Assembly (NCBI RefSeq): GCF_001083785.1
Contig: NZ_LAVL01000046.1
Coordinates: 1-55,126 of the forward strand
Reading direction: 5' to 3'
Origin: Nonomuraea sp. SBT364
Lineage (GTDB): Bacteria > Actinomycetota > Actinomycetes > Streptosporangiales > Streptosporangiaceae
DNA length: 55,126 nucleotides
Position 1 is the stretch's first letter; every line of letters starts with the position of its first letter. Shown in pieces: positions 8,187 to 16,406 of the stretch. The translations under genes and the position numbers were made by a program. The notes under the pieces are model-generated. The model worked only from the letters and a program-made list of their open reading frames with translations. It had not been told where the DNA came from and searched no databases.

Positions 8187-8298
8187 ACGTGAGAACTGTA
8201 GATCGCCCGGTCGCCCTCGTGCGAGGCTCTCCGGAATGACGCCGCCGGGGCAGGCGTTCACTACCCTGGTCGGTAACCGTACGAACAAAGGCAGGAAC

Positions 8299-9399
8299 GT
8301 GTCCCAGCAGCCAGGCCAGCTCACCTTCGTCGCGCCGCGCCGGGCCAAGCCGGCCAGGCATCTGGCGGACCTGTCCATGGCCGAGCGCAGGGCCGCCGTC
8401 ACCGAGCTGGGCGAGAAGGCGTTCCGCGCCGACCAGCTCTCGCGCCACTACTTCGAGCGGCTGACGACCGACGTCGAGGCGATGACCGGCCTGCCCGCCG
8501 CCGCCCGGGAGAAGCTGGCGGCGCTGCTGCCGCCGCTGCTCACCTCCGTCAGGGAGATGACCACCGACGCCGGCACCACGCGCAAGACGCTGTGGCGGCT
8601 GTTCGACGGCGCTCTGGTGGAGTCGGTGCTGATGCGCTATCCCGACCGGGCCACGATGTGCGTGTCGTCGCAGGCCGGCTGCGGCATGAACTGCCCGTTC
8701 TGTGCCACCGGCCAGGCGGGGCTGACCCGCAACATGTCCACCGCCGAGATCGTCGAGCAGGTCGTCTCCGGCGCCCGCGCGCTGGCGGCCGGCGAGGTGC
8801 CCGGCGGGCCCGGCCGGGTCAACAACGTGGTCTTCATGGGCATGGGCGAGCCGCTGGCCAACTACAAGCAGGTGATCGGGGCGGTGCGCCGGATGGTGGA
8901 GCCCGCGCCGCACGGCCTGGGCATCTCGGCCAGGGGCGTCACGGTCTCCACGGTCGGCCTGGTGCCGGCCATCGGCAAGCTCGCCGACGAGGGCCTGCCG
9001 GTGACGCTCGCGCTGTCGCTGCACGCGCCCGACGACGAGCTGCGTGACACGCTGGTGCCGATCAACACCCGCTGGAAGGTGGCCGAGGTCCTCGACGCCG
9101 CCTGGGCGTACGCGGCCCGGACCAAGCGGCGCGTCTCCATCGAGTACGCGCTGATCAAGGACATCAACGACCAGGAGTGGCGGGCCGACCTGCTCGGCAA
9201 GCTGGTCAAGAACAAGCTGGTGCACGTCAACCTGATCCCGCTCAACCCGACCCCGGGCTCCAAGTGGACCGCCTCGCGGCCGGAGGACGAGCGGGCGTTC
9301 GTGCGGCGGCTGCAGTTCCACGGCGTGCCGGTGACGGTCCGCGACACCCGCGGCCGCGAGATCGACGGCGCCTGCGGCCAGCTCGCCGCCGCCGAATAA
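8299..9399 (+). CDS. rlmN: Dual-specificity rRNA/tRNA adenine-C2 methyltransferase RlmN
   Basis: RlmN is a radical SAM enzyme that methylates C2 of A2503 in 23S rRNA and A37 in some tRNAs. In the 366-aa product the [4Fe-4S] cysteines are C128, C132 and C135 (CGMNCPFC). The resolving cysteine is C359 near the C-terminus (DGACGQLA), and the GMGEPLANY SAM-binding strand is present. GTG 8299 is chosen from homology; its Shine-Dalgarno (AGG) is close at 3-4 nt. An in-frame ATG at 8236 would add 21 residues. The gene is divergent from the SUFU gene, separated by 112 bp. Confidence 0.96.
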   Translation: MSQQPGQLTFVAPRRAKPARHLADLSMAERRAAVTELGEKAFRADQLSRHYFERLTTDVEAMTGLPAAAREKLAALLPPLLTSVREMTTDAGTTRKTLWRLFDGALVESVLMRYPDRATMCVSSQAGCGMNCPFCATGQAGLTRNMSTAEIVEQVVSGARALAAGEVPGGPGRVNNVVFMGMGEPLANYKQVIGAVRRMVEPAPHGLGISARGVTVSTVGLVPAIGKLADEGLPVTLALSLHAPDDELRDTLVPINTRWKVAEVLDAAWAYAARTKRRVSIEYALIKDINDQEWRADLLGKLVKNKLVHVNLIPLNPTPGSKWTASRPEDERAFVRRLQFHGVPVTVRDTRGREIDGACGQLAAAE

Positions 9400-9443
9400 C
9401 CCAGGGCCCCAGCCCGCCGCCGAATAAACCCAGGGCCCCGACC
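9387..9443 (+). repeat. Tandem duplication across the rlmN stop codon
   Basis: A 28-bp unit (9387-9414) is repeated as 29 bp (9415-9443), with a partial third copy (CGCCGCCG, 9444-9451). The unit includes the last codons and stop of rlmN (GCCGAATAA), so the duplication adds a second copy of the stop codon. It looks like a recent slippage event with no effect on the protein. Confidence 0.75.
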
Positions 9444-9459
9444 CGCCGCCGGACGAGGC

Positions 9460-10131
9460 TCAGGGGCGCGTACGGCGCAGCCAGGCGTACGCCGCCAGGC
9501 CGATCAGGCACCAGGCCAGGGAGGCGGCCCCCAGCGCGGGCAACCGGTCGGCCAGCAGGCCGGCGCTCGCGGCGCGCATCCAGGCGGTCACCGGCACGCT
9601 GAGCCAGTGCAGCGGCGACGCGCTCACCAGCAGCATCACCAGGAAGCCGCCGAGCAACGCCATGATCGACACGGCCGGCGACGGCAGGATCGCCCGGCTG
9701 GTGAGCGCGCCGAGCGCCAGGCCCGCGAGCACCGCCAGGACGTGCAGCGCCAGCACGGCGGCCAGCTCGGCGCCCTGCGGAGTGGCGCTCACCCCCAGCA
9801 GCACCCCCCAGGCCAGAGCGAGCGCGTCGAAGGTGACGCAGACGGCCAGGGCGGCCAGCAGCCCGGCCGCGAGCTCGCGCCGGCGCCCGCCCGCGATGGT
9901 GGCGGACAGCTCGCGCTGCCGGTCCGGCTCGGTGTCGAGCAGGCTCCTGGCGGCCCAGGCGAGGAACGGGATGATCAGCGCCGCCGAGTCGGTCAGCGCC
10001 GGCACCTCCAGCCCACGGGGCGCGCGGCTGCCGTGCACGATGGCGAGCAGCGCCAGGATCATGAGCAGCGCCTGGTAGACGCGGTGCGACCGGACGTAGG
10101 CGGCCACCCGGAAGGCGGCCAGGGCGATCAT
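9460..10131 (-). CDS. ABC transporter membrane subunit (putative)
   Basis: A 223-aa, very hydrophobic protein with about six predicted membrane helices and short polar loops (TEPDRQRELSATIAGGRRRELAA after helix 2). Its start overlaps the stop of the upstream ATPase by 4 nt (ATGA, 10128-10131), so the two are translationally coupled. No family motif is recognised. ABC-2-like permease is the best guess from size and partner. The substrate is unknown. Confidence 0.65.
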   Translation of the reverse strand: MIALAAFRVAAYVRSHRVYQALLMILALLAIVHGSRAPRGLEVPALTDSAALIIPFLAWAARSLLDTEPDRQRELSATIAGGRRRELAAGLLAALAVCVTFDALALAWGVLLGVSATPQGAELAAVLALHVLAVLAGLALGALTSRAILPSPAVSIMALLGGFLVMLLVSASPLHWLSVPVTAWMRAASAGLLADRLPALGAASLAWCLIGLAAYAWLRRTRP

Positions 10132-10853
10132 CGGCTCTCCTCGGTCAGTTCGCGGGCCGCGTAGCCCTCGGCGCGCATCCGCTGCACGAAGGTCGTGACC
10201 TCGCCGGCGGGCAGGGTCACCTCGACGGTGACGGATTCGGGCAGTGCCGGAGCGGCCTGCGCGGTCTCCCTGAGCACGCCGTCACGCAGGGACCAGTGCC
10301 GCACCGAGGGCAGGACACCCAGGCCGCCCTGGTGGTCGCTGGCCACGACGACGACGCCGCGCGCCGACAGGTCGGCGACGATCGGCGGCAGGGCGTCGCG
10401 GGTGTCGGCGTCCAGGCCGGCGAACGGCTCGTCGAGCAGCAGGAGCCCCGGCTCGGCCATCAGCGCCTGTGCCAGCCCCACCTTGTGCGCGCTGCCCTTG
10501 GACAGCTCGCCGAGCCGTACGTCCAGCAGATGGTTCATGGTGAGGCGCTCGGCCCACGGCTGCCAGCGGGCGCCGCCCCGCGCCCGCGCCATGTGGTCGA
10601 GGTAGCCGGCCACGGTGAACGGCTGCTCGATGGGGAAGCGGTCGGGGGCCAGGCCGACGACGGCCGGTCGTCCCGTGATCGTCCCGGTGGTCGGGCTGAT
10701 CAGCCCCGCCAGCAGGCGCAGCAGGGTCGACTTGCCGGCCCCGTTGACGCCGCTCAGCTCGATCACGTCGCCGGGAGACACCTGGGAGTTGACATCCCGG
10801 ATGACGGATTGATCACGTCTTCTGTAGCGGAAGGACACGTTGCTCAGGCGCAT
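10128..10853 (-). CDS. ABC transporter ATP-binding protein
   Basis: A 241-aa ATPase starting at MRLSNVSFRYRRRDQ. It has Walker A SGVNGAGKST (34-43), a divergent signature LGELSKGSAHKVGLAQAL in place of canonical LSGGQ, Walker B LLLLDEP and the D-loop FAGLD. The C-terminus adds about 40 residues. ATG 10853 is chosen because conserved sequence begins there. The neighbouring 223-aa membrane protein is its likely partner, and the pair lacks a solute-binding protein, so export or a membrane-maintenance role is more likely than import. Confidence 0.88.
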   Translation of the reverse strand: MRLSNVSFRYRRRDQSVIRDVNSQVSPGDVIELSGVNGAGKSTLLRLLAGLISPTTGTITGRPAVVGLAPDRFPIEQPFTVAGYLDHMARARGGARWQPWAERLTMNHLLDVRLGELSKGSAHKVGLAQALMAEPGLLLLDEPFAGLDADTRDALPPIVADLSARGVVVVASDHQGGLGVLPSVRHWSLRDGVLRETAQAAPALPESVTVEVTLPAGEVTTFVQRMRAEGYAARELTEESR

Positions 10854-10945
10854 GGTGATGTAACGGTATAGCCCGGCTCGCATTGTCGTGATAAAGAGCT
10901 TCACAATGGGACGCGACCCCCCGGCAGAACTCAGGAGGACTGGGC

Positions 10946-11494
10946 TTGAACCGCTTTCCACGCGTCATGGGTATGCGTTCAGGCTATGACCCCGTCGAGG
11001 TCGACGCCCTGATCGGGCGCATCGAGGCGACGCTGGGCAGGGGCCCGCGTGACGTCGAGCGCGTCACCGCCGACGAGGTGCGCACGGCGACGTTCCGGGC
11101 CAGGCGGGGCGGCTACCAGGAGACGGCGGTCGACTTCGCGCTGGAGGCGTTCGTGGTGGCGCTGGAGACCATGGTCAAGGCGCCGGTCCGGCTGGCCATG
11201 GCCGAGCCGACGGGGGAGATGCTGCGCGAGGAGTGGTTCGAGGGCCAGGCCGCCCGGGTGGAGCGGGTGGCGTTCCGGCCCGGCCGGATGGGCACCGGCT
11301 ACAACGAGGACGAGGTCGACGCGTTCCTGGACCGGATCGTGGCCACGCTCAGGGGCACCACCGACTATCCGGTGACGGCCGCCGAGGTCAGAGAGGCGAA
11401 GTTCGCCACCGTGATGTTCCGGGCGGGCTACCTGATCGCCGACGTGGACGAGTTCCTGGCCGGCATCGCGGACGTGCTGGAACAGCGGGCCTGA
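10946..11494 (+). CDS. DivIVA-domain repeat protein
   Basis: A 182-aa protein with four copies of a short DivIVA-like element centred on a Gly-Tyr pair and an acidic-Val-Asp patch: SGYDPVEVD (12-20), GGYQETAVD (55-63), TGYNEDEVDAFL (117-128) and AGYLIADVDEFL (160-171). Copies 2 and 4 are preceded by the related TADEVRTATF and TAAEVREAKF. In true DivIVA/Wag31 one such element binds curved membrane and is followed by a long coiled coil. No long coiled coil is present here. The TTG start has AGGAGG 7 nt upstream. A role in cell-division or polar organisation is possible but unproven. Confidence 0.75.
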   Translation: MNRFPRVMGMRSGYDPVEVDALIGRIEATLGRGPRDVERVTADEVRTATFRARRGGYQETAVDFALEAFVVALETMVKAPVRLAMAEPTGEMLREEWFEGQAARVERVAFRPGRMGTGYNEDEVDAFLDRIVATLRGTTDYPVTAAEVREAKFATVMFRAGYLIADVDEFLAGIADVLEQRA

Positions 11495-11498
11495 CGGG

Positions 11499-12137
11499 TC
11501 ACAGCGCCCGCACCAGGCCGCGCAGATCGGGCTGCGTCTCCTGCGGGATCGCGGGGTCGGCGGGCCGCTCGCCGTTCCGGTTGATCCACACGCGGTGCAG
11601 GCCGAGCTGGTGCGCGGGCACGAGATCGTGCACGTAGCTCTGCGCGACGTGCACCCAGCGCTCGGGCCGGTAGGCCCGTTCGAACGCGGTGAAGTGGGCG
11701 TGCGACGGCTTGTAGGCGGCCACGTCCTCGGAGGTCACCACGGCGTCGAAGGGCACCGGGAGCCGGCGGCGGGTTTGGGCGATGAGGTCACGGTCGCAGT
11801 TGGTGAGCAGCGCCAGGTTCCAGCCGGCCTCGCGCACGGCCGACAGCTCGGTGCCCACGTCGGGGAAGACCGGCCAGTACGGGAGCGTGTCGCCCAGCAG
11901 CGCGGCGTCGTCGGCGTTGAGCGGCACCTTCTCCTGCGCGCACGCCCGTCGCAGCGCCTCGGCCATCACCTCCCGGTAGCGCATCGCGGGCGACTCGGCC
12001 TGCACGTCGAGCTCGTGCCTGCCGTACGCCTCCAGCAGGCGCTCGCCGTGACCGGGCGCGATCAGCTCGGCGCTGGTGCGGATGCCGTGCCGCCAGTCGA
12101 CGAGGGTGCCGAAACAGTCGAAGGTAACCCATCGCAT
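11499..12137 (-). CDS. HAD-superfamily hydrolase (haloacid dehalogenase-like)
   Basis: A 212-aa HAD hydrolase with motif I DCFGTLVD (nucleophile D7), motif II LLTNCD and the motif III lysine in AAYKPSHAHF. The cap is of the small helical type II haloacid dehalogenase kind. Likely substrates are small organic phosphates or 2-haloacids; the sequence does not decide. ATG 12137 is taken as start. An in-frame ATG at 12146 would add three residues but lies inside the shared 18-bp divergent promoter region. Confidence 0.85.
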   Translation of the reverse strand: MRWVTFDCFGTLVDWRHGIRTSAELIAPGHGERLLEAYGRHELDVQAESPAMRYREVMAEALRRACAQEKVPLNADDAALLGDTLPYWPVFPDVGTELSAVREAGWNLALLTNCDRDLIAQTRRRLPVPFDAVVTSEDVAAYKPSHAHFTAFERAYRPERWVHVAQSYVHDLVPAHQLGLHRVWINRNGERPADPAIPQETQPDLRGLVRAL

Positions 12138-12155
12138 ACAGCTCATAATGGGCCC
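12138..12155. promoter_or_regulatory. 18-bp divergent intergenic region with back-to-back leaderless promoters
   Basis: Only 18 bp separate two divergent start codons. On the plus strand CATAAT (12144-12149) is 6 nt before the GNAT ATG. On the minus strand TATGAG overlaps the same bases and is a similar distance from the HAD ATG. Both fit leaderless transcripts starting at the A of the ATG. No strong -35 box is visible. Confidence 0.5.
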
Positions 12156-12641
12156 ATGACGATCTCTGTGCGACCCATCGGGGCCGCGGATCTTCCTGTT
12201 GTCACCCGGGTCCTGACCGGGAGCTGGGGCGGCACCACGATCATGGCCCTGGGGCGGGGCGAGCTGATCGACGCGGCGACACTGCCCGGCTTCCTGGCGT
12301 ACGACGGGGACGAGGTCGCGGGGGCGGTCACCTACGCCGGGCGTGACGGGTTCGTGGAGGTCGTCACGATCGACGCGCTCGTTCCGGGCCGGGGTGTCGG
12401 CACCCTGCTGCTGGACGCCGTCCGAGACGCGGCGGTCGCGCTCGGGGCGCCGGTCCTGCGGCTGACCACCACCAACGACAACACCGGCGCGCTGCGCTTC
12501 TACCAGCGCTACGGGTTCGATCTGATCGCGCTGCACCGGCACGGCGTGGACCGGGCAAGGAACCTCAAGCCGGACATCCCGGCCGAGTCGGACGGCATCC
12601 CGATCAGGCACGAGTTGGAGCTGGAGTACCGGATCTCCTGA
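12156..12641 (+). CDS. GNAT-family N-acetyltransferase
   Basis: A 161-aa GNAT fold protein. The acetyl-CoA pyrophosphate loop is VPGRGVGTLLLDAV (about 77-90). Motif B follows as RLTTTNDNTGALRFYQRYGF, the usual Asn and Tyr-rich segment. The acceptor substrate is unknown. It lacks a Shine-Dalgarno and is probably read from a leaderless mRNA. Its last 38 nt overlap the 3' end of the convergent AI-2E gene. Confidence 0.88.
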   Translation: MTISVRPIGAADLPVVTRVLTGSWGGTTIMALGRGELIDAATLPGFLAYDGDEVAGAVTYAGRDGFVEVVTIDALVPGRGVGTLLLDAVRDAAVALGAPVLRLTTTNDNTGALRFYQRYGFDLIALHRHGVDRARNLKPDIPAESDGIPIRHELELEYRIS

Positions 12642-13617
12642 GGTGGCCGTGGCTGAGCAGGGCCACGATGACCGAGGTCACCGGGGCGGCCAGGAAGGCG
12701 CCGGTGATGCCGGCGATCACGCTGCCGACCGTGATGGCCACCAGGATGACCGCGCCGGGCAGGTCGAGGGCCTTGCCGTAGATCTGCGGCGCCAGCACGT
12801 GCCCCTCGATCTGCTGCACGAGCACGGTCACCGCGACCACGATCAGCGCGATCAGCCAGCCCTTGGCCACGAACGCCACCACCGCCGCCAGCAGCCCCGC
12901 CATGAACGCCCCGACCACCGGCAGGAACGCGCCCACGAACGTGAGCACGGCCAGCGGCAGCGCGATCGGCACGCCGAGGATCCACAGCGCGAGGCCGATG
13001 AAGAACGCGTCGACCAGCCCCACGAGCGCCACCCCGCGGATGTAGCGGCCGATCACCGAGAACACCAGCTCACCGGTCTCCATCAGCCGCTGCCTGGCGG
13101 AGGCGGGGAACAGCTCCACCAGCCAGCGGAACAGCCGGTCGCCGCCGTGCGTGAAGTAGACCGCCAGGATGACGGCCAGCACGCCGCCCACCACGATCTC
13201 GCCCGCCGTCCGCACGCCGGCGATCGCGCCCGTGGTGATCTGGTGCTCCTGCTGGGCGAGATACTCGCGCGCCTGCTTGAGGAGCTGCTGGTCGTCCAGG
13301 CCGAACCAGGCGGTGAACCGGTGCAACTCGTCCAGCACCTTGCCTACGCTCGCGTGCATCTCCGCCACGCTGGCGATGGTGGGCGGCACGAGCAGCGCCC
13401 CCAGGCCGACGGCCAGCAGGAGGCCGCCGACGAAGACGACCGCGGTGGCCAGCGCCCGGTTGAGGCCGCGCCGTACCAGCCAGTGGGCGGGCGGGTGCAG
13501 CAGGGCGGTGATGAACAGACCGATGATCACCGAGAGGACCACGGTGCTCACGATGGAGTAGCAGTAGAGCACCACCGCGATGATCGCGATCCAGCCCAGC
13601 GCTCGCCATGGCCTCAT
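12604..13617 (-). CDS. AI-2E family transporter
   Basis: A 337-aa polytopic membrane protein of the AI-2E/PerM family: an N-terminal helix pair, an amphipathic region (about 80-140) and then conserved helices with GRYIRGVALVGLVDAFF and the Gln/Gly-rich VQQIEGHVLAPQIYGKALDLP signature. Members act as putative small-molecule exporters or Na+/H+ antiporters. The function here is not specified by neighbours. The 3' end overlaps the GNAT gene on the other strand. Confidence 0.88.
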   Translation of the reverse strand: MRPWRALGWIAIIAVVLYCYSIVSTVVLSVIIGLFITALLHPPAHWLVRRGLNRALATAVVFVGGLLLAVGLGALLVPPTIASVAEMHASVGKVLDELHRFTAWFGLDDQQLLKQAREYLAQQEHQITTGAIAGVRTAGEIVVGGVLAVILAVYFTHGGDRLFRWLVELFPASARQRLMETGELVFSVIGRYIRGVALVGLVDAFFIGLALWILGVPIALPLAVLTFVGAFLPVVGAFMAGLLAAVVAFVAKGWLIALIVVAVTVLVQQIEGHVLAPQIYGKALDLPGAVILVAITVGSVIAGITGAFLAAPVTSVIVALLSHGHLRRSGTPAPTRA

Positions 13618-13669
13618 CCCCGCCCCCTTTTTCCCTGCTCAGGGGCCTTCCCTCCGCCGCCGGGGGCAA

Positions 13670-13693
13670 CCCCTCCCAGAGGTCTGGGAGGGG
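13670..13693 (-). terminator. Strong hairpin after iolD
   Basis: CCCCTCCCAG (13670-13679) and CTGGGAGGGG (13684-13693) form a perfect 10-bp stem with a 4-nt loop, 20 nt past the iolD stop on the minus strand. There is no U-tract. It probably ends the leftward iol operon and insulates the AI-2E gene. Confidence 0.65.
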
Positions 13694-13713
13694 CCGGGAC
13701 GGCTCAGGAGGGC

Positions 13714-15570
13714 CTAGGAGTGCGGGGTGAGGTGCGGGCGTTGTTCCCGCTTGTCCTTCTCGTACGAGCCGCGCGCCTCCTGGGCCGCCCGGGTGGTGGA
13801 GACCTCGGCGACCGGGACGTCCCACCACGCCTCGGACGACGGGGTGTCGACGAGCGGGTCGGTGCGCACGTGGATCACGGTGGTCGTGGTGGCGGCCCGC
13901 GCCGCGTCCAGGGCCTTGCGCAGGTCCGTGAGCGTGTCGGCGCGCACGACGGTGGCGCCGAGGCTGGCCGCGTTGGCCGCCAGGTCCACCGGCAGCGGCC
14001 CGCCGTCGTAGCGGCCGCCGCCCCGGTAGGCGTAGGCGGTGCCGAGGCGTTCGGCGCCGACGCTCTCCGAGAGGCGGCCGATGGAGGCGAAGCCGGAGTT
14101 GTCCACCAGGACGACGGTCAGCTTGATCCCTTCGGCGACGGCCGTGACCAGCTCCTGGGCCATCATCAGGTAGGACCCGTCGCCCACCATGACGAACACC
14201 TCGCGGGCCGGGTCGGCGAGCTTCACGCCGAGCCCACCGGCGATCTCGTAGCCCATGCAGGAGTAGCCGTACTCGACGTGGTAGCTGCCCGGCCCGCTGG
14301 GCCGCCACAGTTTGTGCAGGTCGCCGGGCATGGACCCGGCCGCGCAGATCACCACGCCGTCGTCGCCGGCCGCCGTGTTGACCGCGCCGATCACGGCCGG
14401 CTGCGGCAGGGGCGAGCCGTCCAGCGCGTACGCCTCGTCCACCAGCGCGTCCCAGGCGCGCGACAGCTCGGCGGCGCGTGAGCGGTGGGCCTCCGGGGTG
14501 GCCCAGCCCTCGCAGGCGGCGGACAGGTCGGCCAGGCCCTCCCGGGCGTCGGCGACGAGCTGCAGCCCGGACAGCTTGGCCGCGTCGAAGCCGGTCACGT
14601 TCAGGTTGACGAACCGGGCGTCCGGCGCGAACAGCGAGCGGGAGGCCGTGGTGAAGTCGCTGTAGCGGGTGCCGATCCCGATGATCACGTCGGCCTCGCG
14701 GGCCAGCGCGTTCGCGGCGGTGGTGCCGGTCGCGCCGACCGCGCCCATGGCCATCGGGTGCCCGTACGGCAGCGCGCCCTTGCCCGCCTGCGTCTCGGCG
14801 ACCGGGACGCCGTGGGTCTCGGCGAACGCGCGCAGCGCGGCGGTGGCCTCGCTGTAGAGGACGCCGCCGCCGGCGACGATCAGCGGGCGCTCGGCGGTCC
14901 TGATCAGCTCGGCGGCGCGGGCCAGGGCGGCGCGTTCGGGCCGGGGCCTGGGGATGTGCCACACGCGCGGGGCGAACAGCTCGTCGGGCCAGTCGGCGGC
15001 CTCGGCCTGCACGTCCTGCGGCAGCGCCAGCGTCACCGCGCCGGTCTCGGCCGGGTCGGTGAGCACCCGCATGGCCGCCAGCAGCGCGGACGGCAGCTGC
15101 TCGGGCCGGTTGATCCGGTCCCAGAACCGGGAGACCGGCTTGAAGGCGTCGTTGACCGAGATGTCGTAGGAGCGGGCATCCTCCAGCTCCTGGAGCACCG
15201 GGCTCGCCACGCGGGTGGCGAAGATGTCGCCCGGCAGCAGCAGCACCGGCAGCCGGTTGATCGTCGCCGCGGCGGCACCGGTGATCATGTTGGTCGCGCC
15301 GGGCCCGATCGAGGACGTGCAGGCCAGCGTCGACAGCCGGTTGCCGGCACGGGCGTAGGCGGCGGCGGTGTGCACCATCGCCTGCTCGTTGCGGCTGAGG
15401 TAGTAGGGCAGCTCCGCGCCGGGCGCGGCGAGCGCCTGGCCGATCCCGGCGACGTTGCCGTGACCGAAGATGCCGAAGCAGCCGCCGATCAGCCGGTGCT
15501 CCACGCCGTCGCGCTCGCTGCGCTGGGCGGCGAGGAAGCGCACCACGGCCTGGGCCACGGTAAGCCTCAT
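13714..15570 (-). CDS. iolD: 3D-trihydroxycyclohexane-1,2-dione acylhydrolase
   Basis: IolD is a ThDP-dependent enzyme that opens the ring of 3D-(3,5/4)-trihydroxycyclohexane-1,2-dione to 5-deoxy-glucuronate in myo-inositol catabolism. The 618-aa length fits. The N-terminus RLTVAQAVVRFLAAQ and CFGIFGHGNVAGIGQAL are typical of IolD. The ThDP motif GDGSYLMMAQEL...VLVDN lies near residue 470-500. It is the last gene of a four-gene operon and its ATG overlaps the iolB stop by 4 nt (15567-15570). Confidence 0.95.
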   Translation of the reverse strand: MRLTVAQAVVRFLAAQRSERDGVEHRLIGGCFGIFGHGNVAGIGQALAAPGAELPYYLSRNEQAMVHTAAAYARAGNRLSTLACTSSIGPGATNMITGAAAATINRLPVLLLPGDIFATRVASPVLQELEDARSYDISVNDAFKPVSRFWDRINRPEQLPSALLAAMRVLTDPAETGAVTLALPQDVQAEAADWPDELFAPRVWHIPRPRPERAALARAAELIRTAERPLIVAGGGVLYSEATAALRAFAETHGVPVAETQAGKGALPYGHPMAMGAVGATGTTAANALAREADVIIGIGTRYSDFTTASRSLFAPDARFVNLNVTGFDAAKLSGLQLVADAREGLADLSAACEGWATPEAHRSRAAELSRAWDALVDEAYALDGSPLPQPAVIGAVNTAAGDDGVVICAAGSMPGDLHKLWRPSGPGSYHVEYGYSCMGYEIAGGLGVKLADPAREVFVMVGDGSYLMMAQELVTAVAEGIKLTVVLVDNSGFASIGRLSESVGAERLGTAYAYRGGGRYDGGPLPVDLAANAASLGATVVRADTLTDLRKALDAARAATTTTVIHVRTDPLVDTPSSEAWWDVPVAEVSTTRAAQEARGSYEKDKREQRPHLTPHS

Positions 15571-16406
15571 GAGGTCCTCCCGAAGGGCAGCCTGGGGTCG
15601 ATCTCCTGGCCGGTCCAGGAGCCGCGGATCCAGGCGTGGCGGGGATCGTCGCAGAAGGCCATCGACCGCTCGGCGGCGGGGCCGGCCAGGACGTTCAGGT
15701 AGTACAGGTCGTAGCCGGGAGCGGCCATCGACGGCCCGTGGTAGCCGTAGGGCACCAGCACCACGTCACCGGAGCCGACCTCGGCCAGCGTGTCGGCGTG
15801 GCCCCGCTCGGAGCTGTAGACGCGCTGGTAGCCGAGGCCCTGGTCGGCCACCTCGAAGTAGTAGATCTCCTCCAGCACGGCCTCGCCGGGGCCCGCGGTG
15901 TCGTGCTTGTGCGGCGGGTAGGACGACCAGTTGCCGCCCGGCGTGAGCACCTCGACGGCCACCAGCTTGTCGCACTCGAACGCCTCGGGTGCGGCGAAGT
16001 TGTTCACCTGGCGGCTGGCCTGCCCGGCGCCGCGCAGCTCGACCGAGACGGCGGAGGCGGGCACGTACCGGGCCTCCAGGCGGCGGGTGGCGCGCGCGGA
16101 CGGCAGCGCGATCCGGCCCGCGCCTTCCAGCACCACATGCTCGGAGATCGGCACGTAGGCGAAGTCGGATGGTCCGTCGAACACCGAGGGCCGCCCGGCC
16201 AGCTCGAACGTCCCCGACCCGCAGGTCACCGTGCACGAGCCCGACAGCGGCAGGACGAGCATCTCCTCGCCGCCGGTGTCGAAGGCGACCGGAGCGCCGG
16301 TCAGCTCGACGACCCGCAATCCGGAGTAGTCCCACCCAACCAGTCCCGGAGTGATCTCGACGGCCCACGGAGCCGCGGCGGCCTTGCCGTACGGAATGAA
16401 AGTCAT
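15567..16406 (-). CDS. iolB: 5-deoxy-glucuronate isomerase
   Basis: IolB isomerises 5-deoxy-D-glucuronate to 2-deoxy-5-keto-gluconate in inositol catabolism. The 279-aa product is a double cupin of family length. The metal-binding region is NWSSYPPHKHD followed by EEIYYFEV, and the C-terminal part has VLVPYGYHGPSMAAPGYDLYYLNV. It overlaps the upstream aldolase stop and the downstream iolD start by 4 nt each, so expression is tightly coupled. Confidence 0.95.
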   Translation of the reverse strand: MTFIPYGKAAAAPWAVEITPGLVGWDYSGLRVVELTGAPVAFDTGGEEMLVLPLSGSCTVTCGSGTFELAGRPSVFDGPSDFAYVPISEHVVLEGAGRIALPSARATRRLEARYVPASAVSVELRGAGQASRQVNNFAAPEAFECDKLVAVEVLTPGGNWSSYPPHKHDTAGPGEAVLEEIYYFEVADQGLGYQRVYSSERGHADTLAEVGSGDVVLVPYGYHGPSMAAPGYDLYYLNVLAGPAAERSMAFCDDPRHAWIRGSWTGQEIDPRLPFGRTS

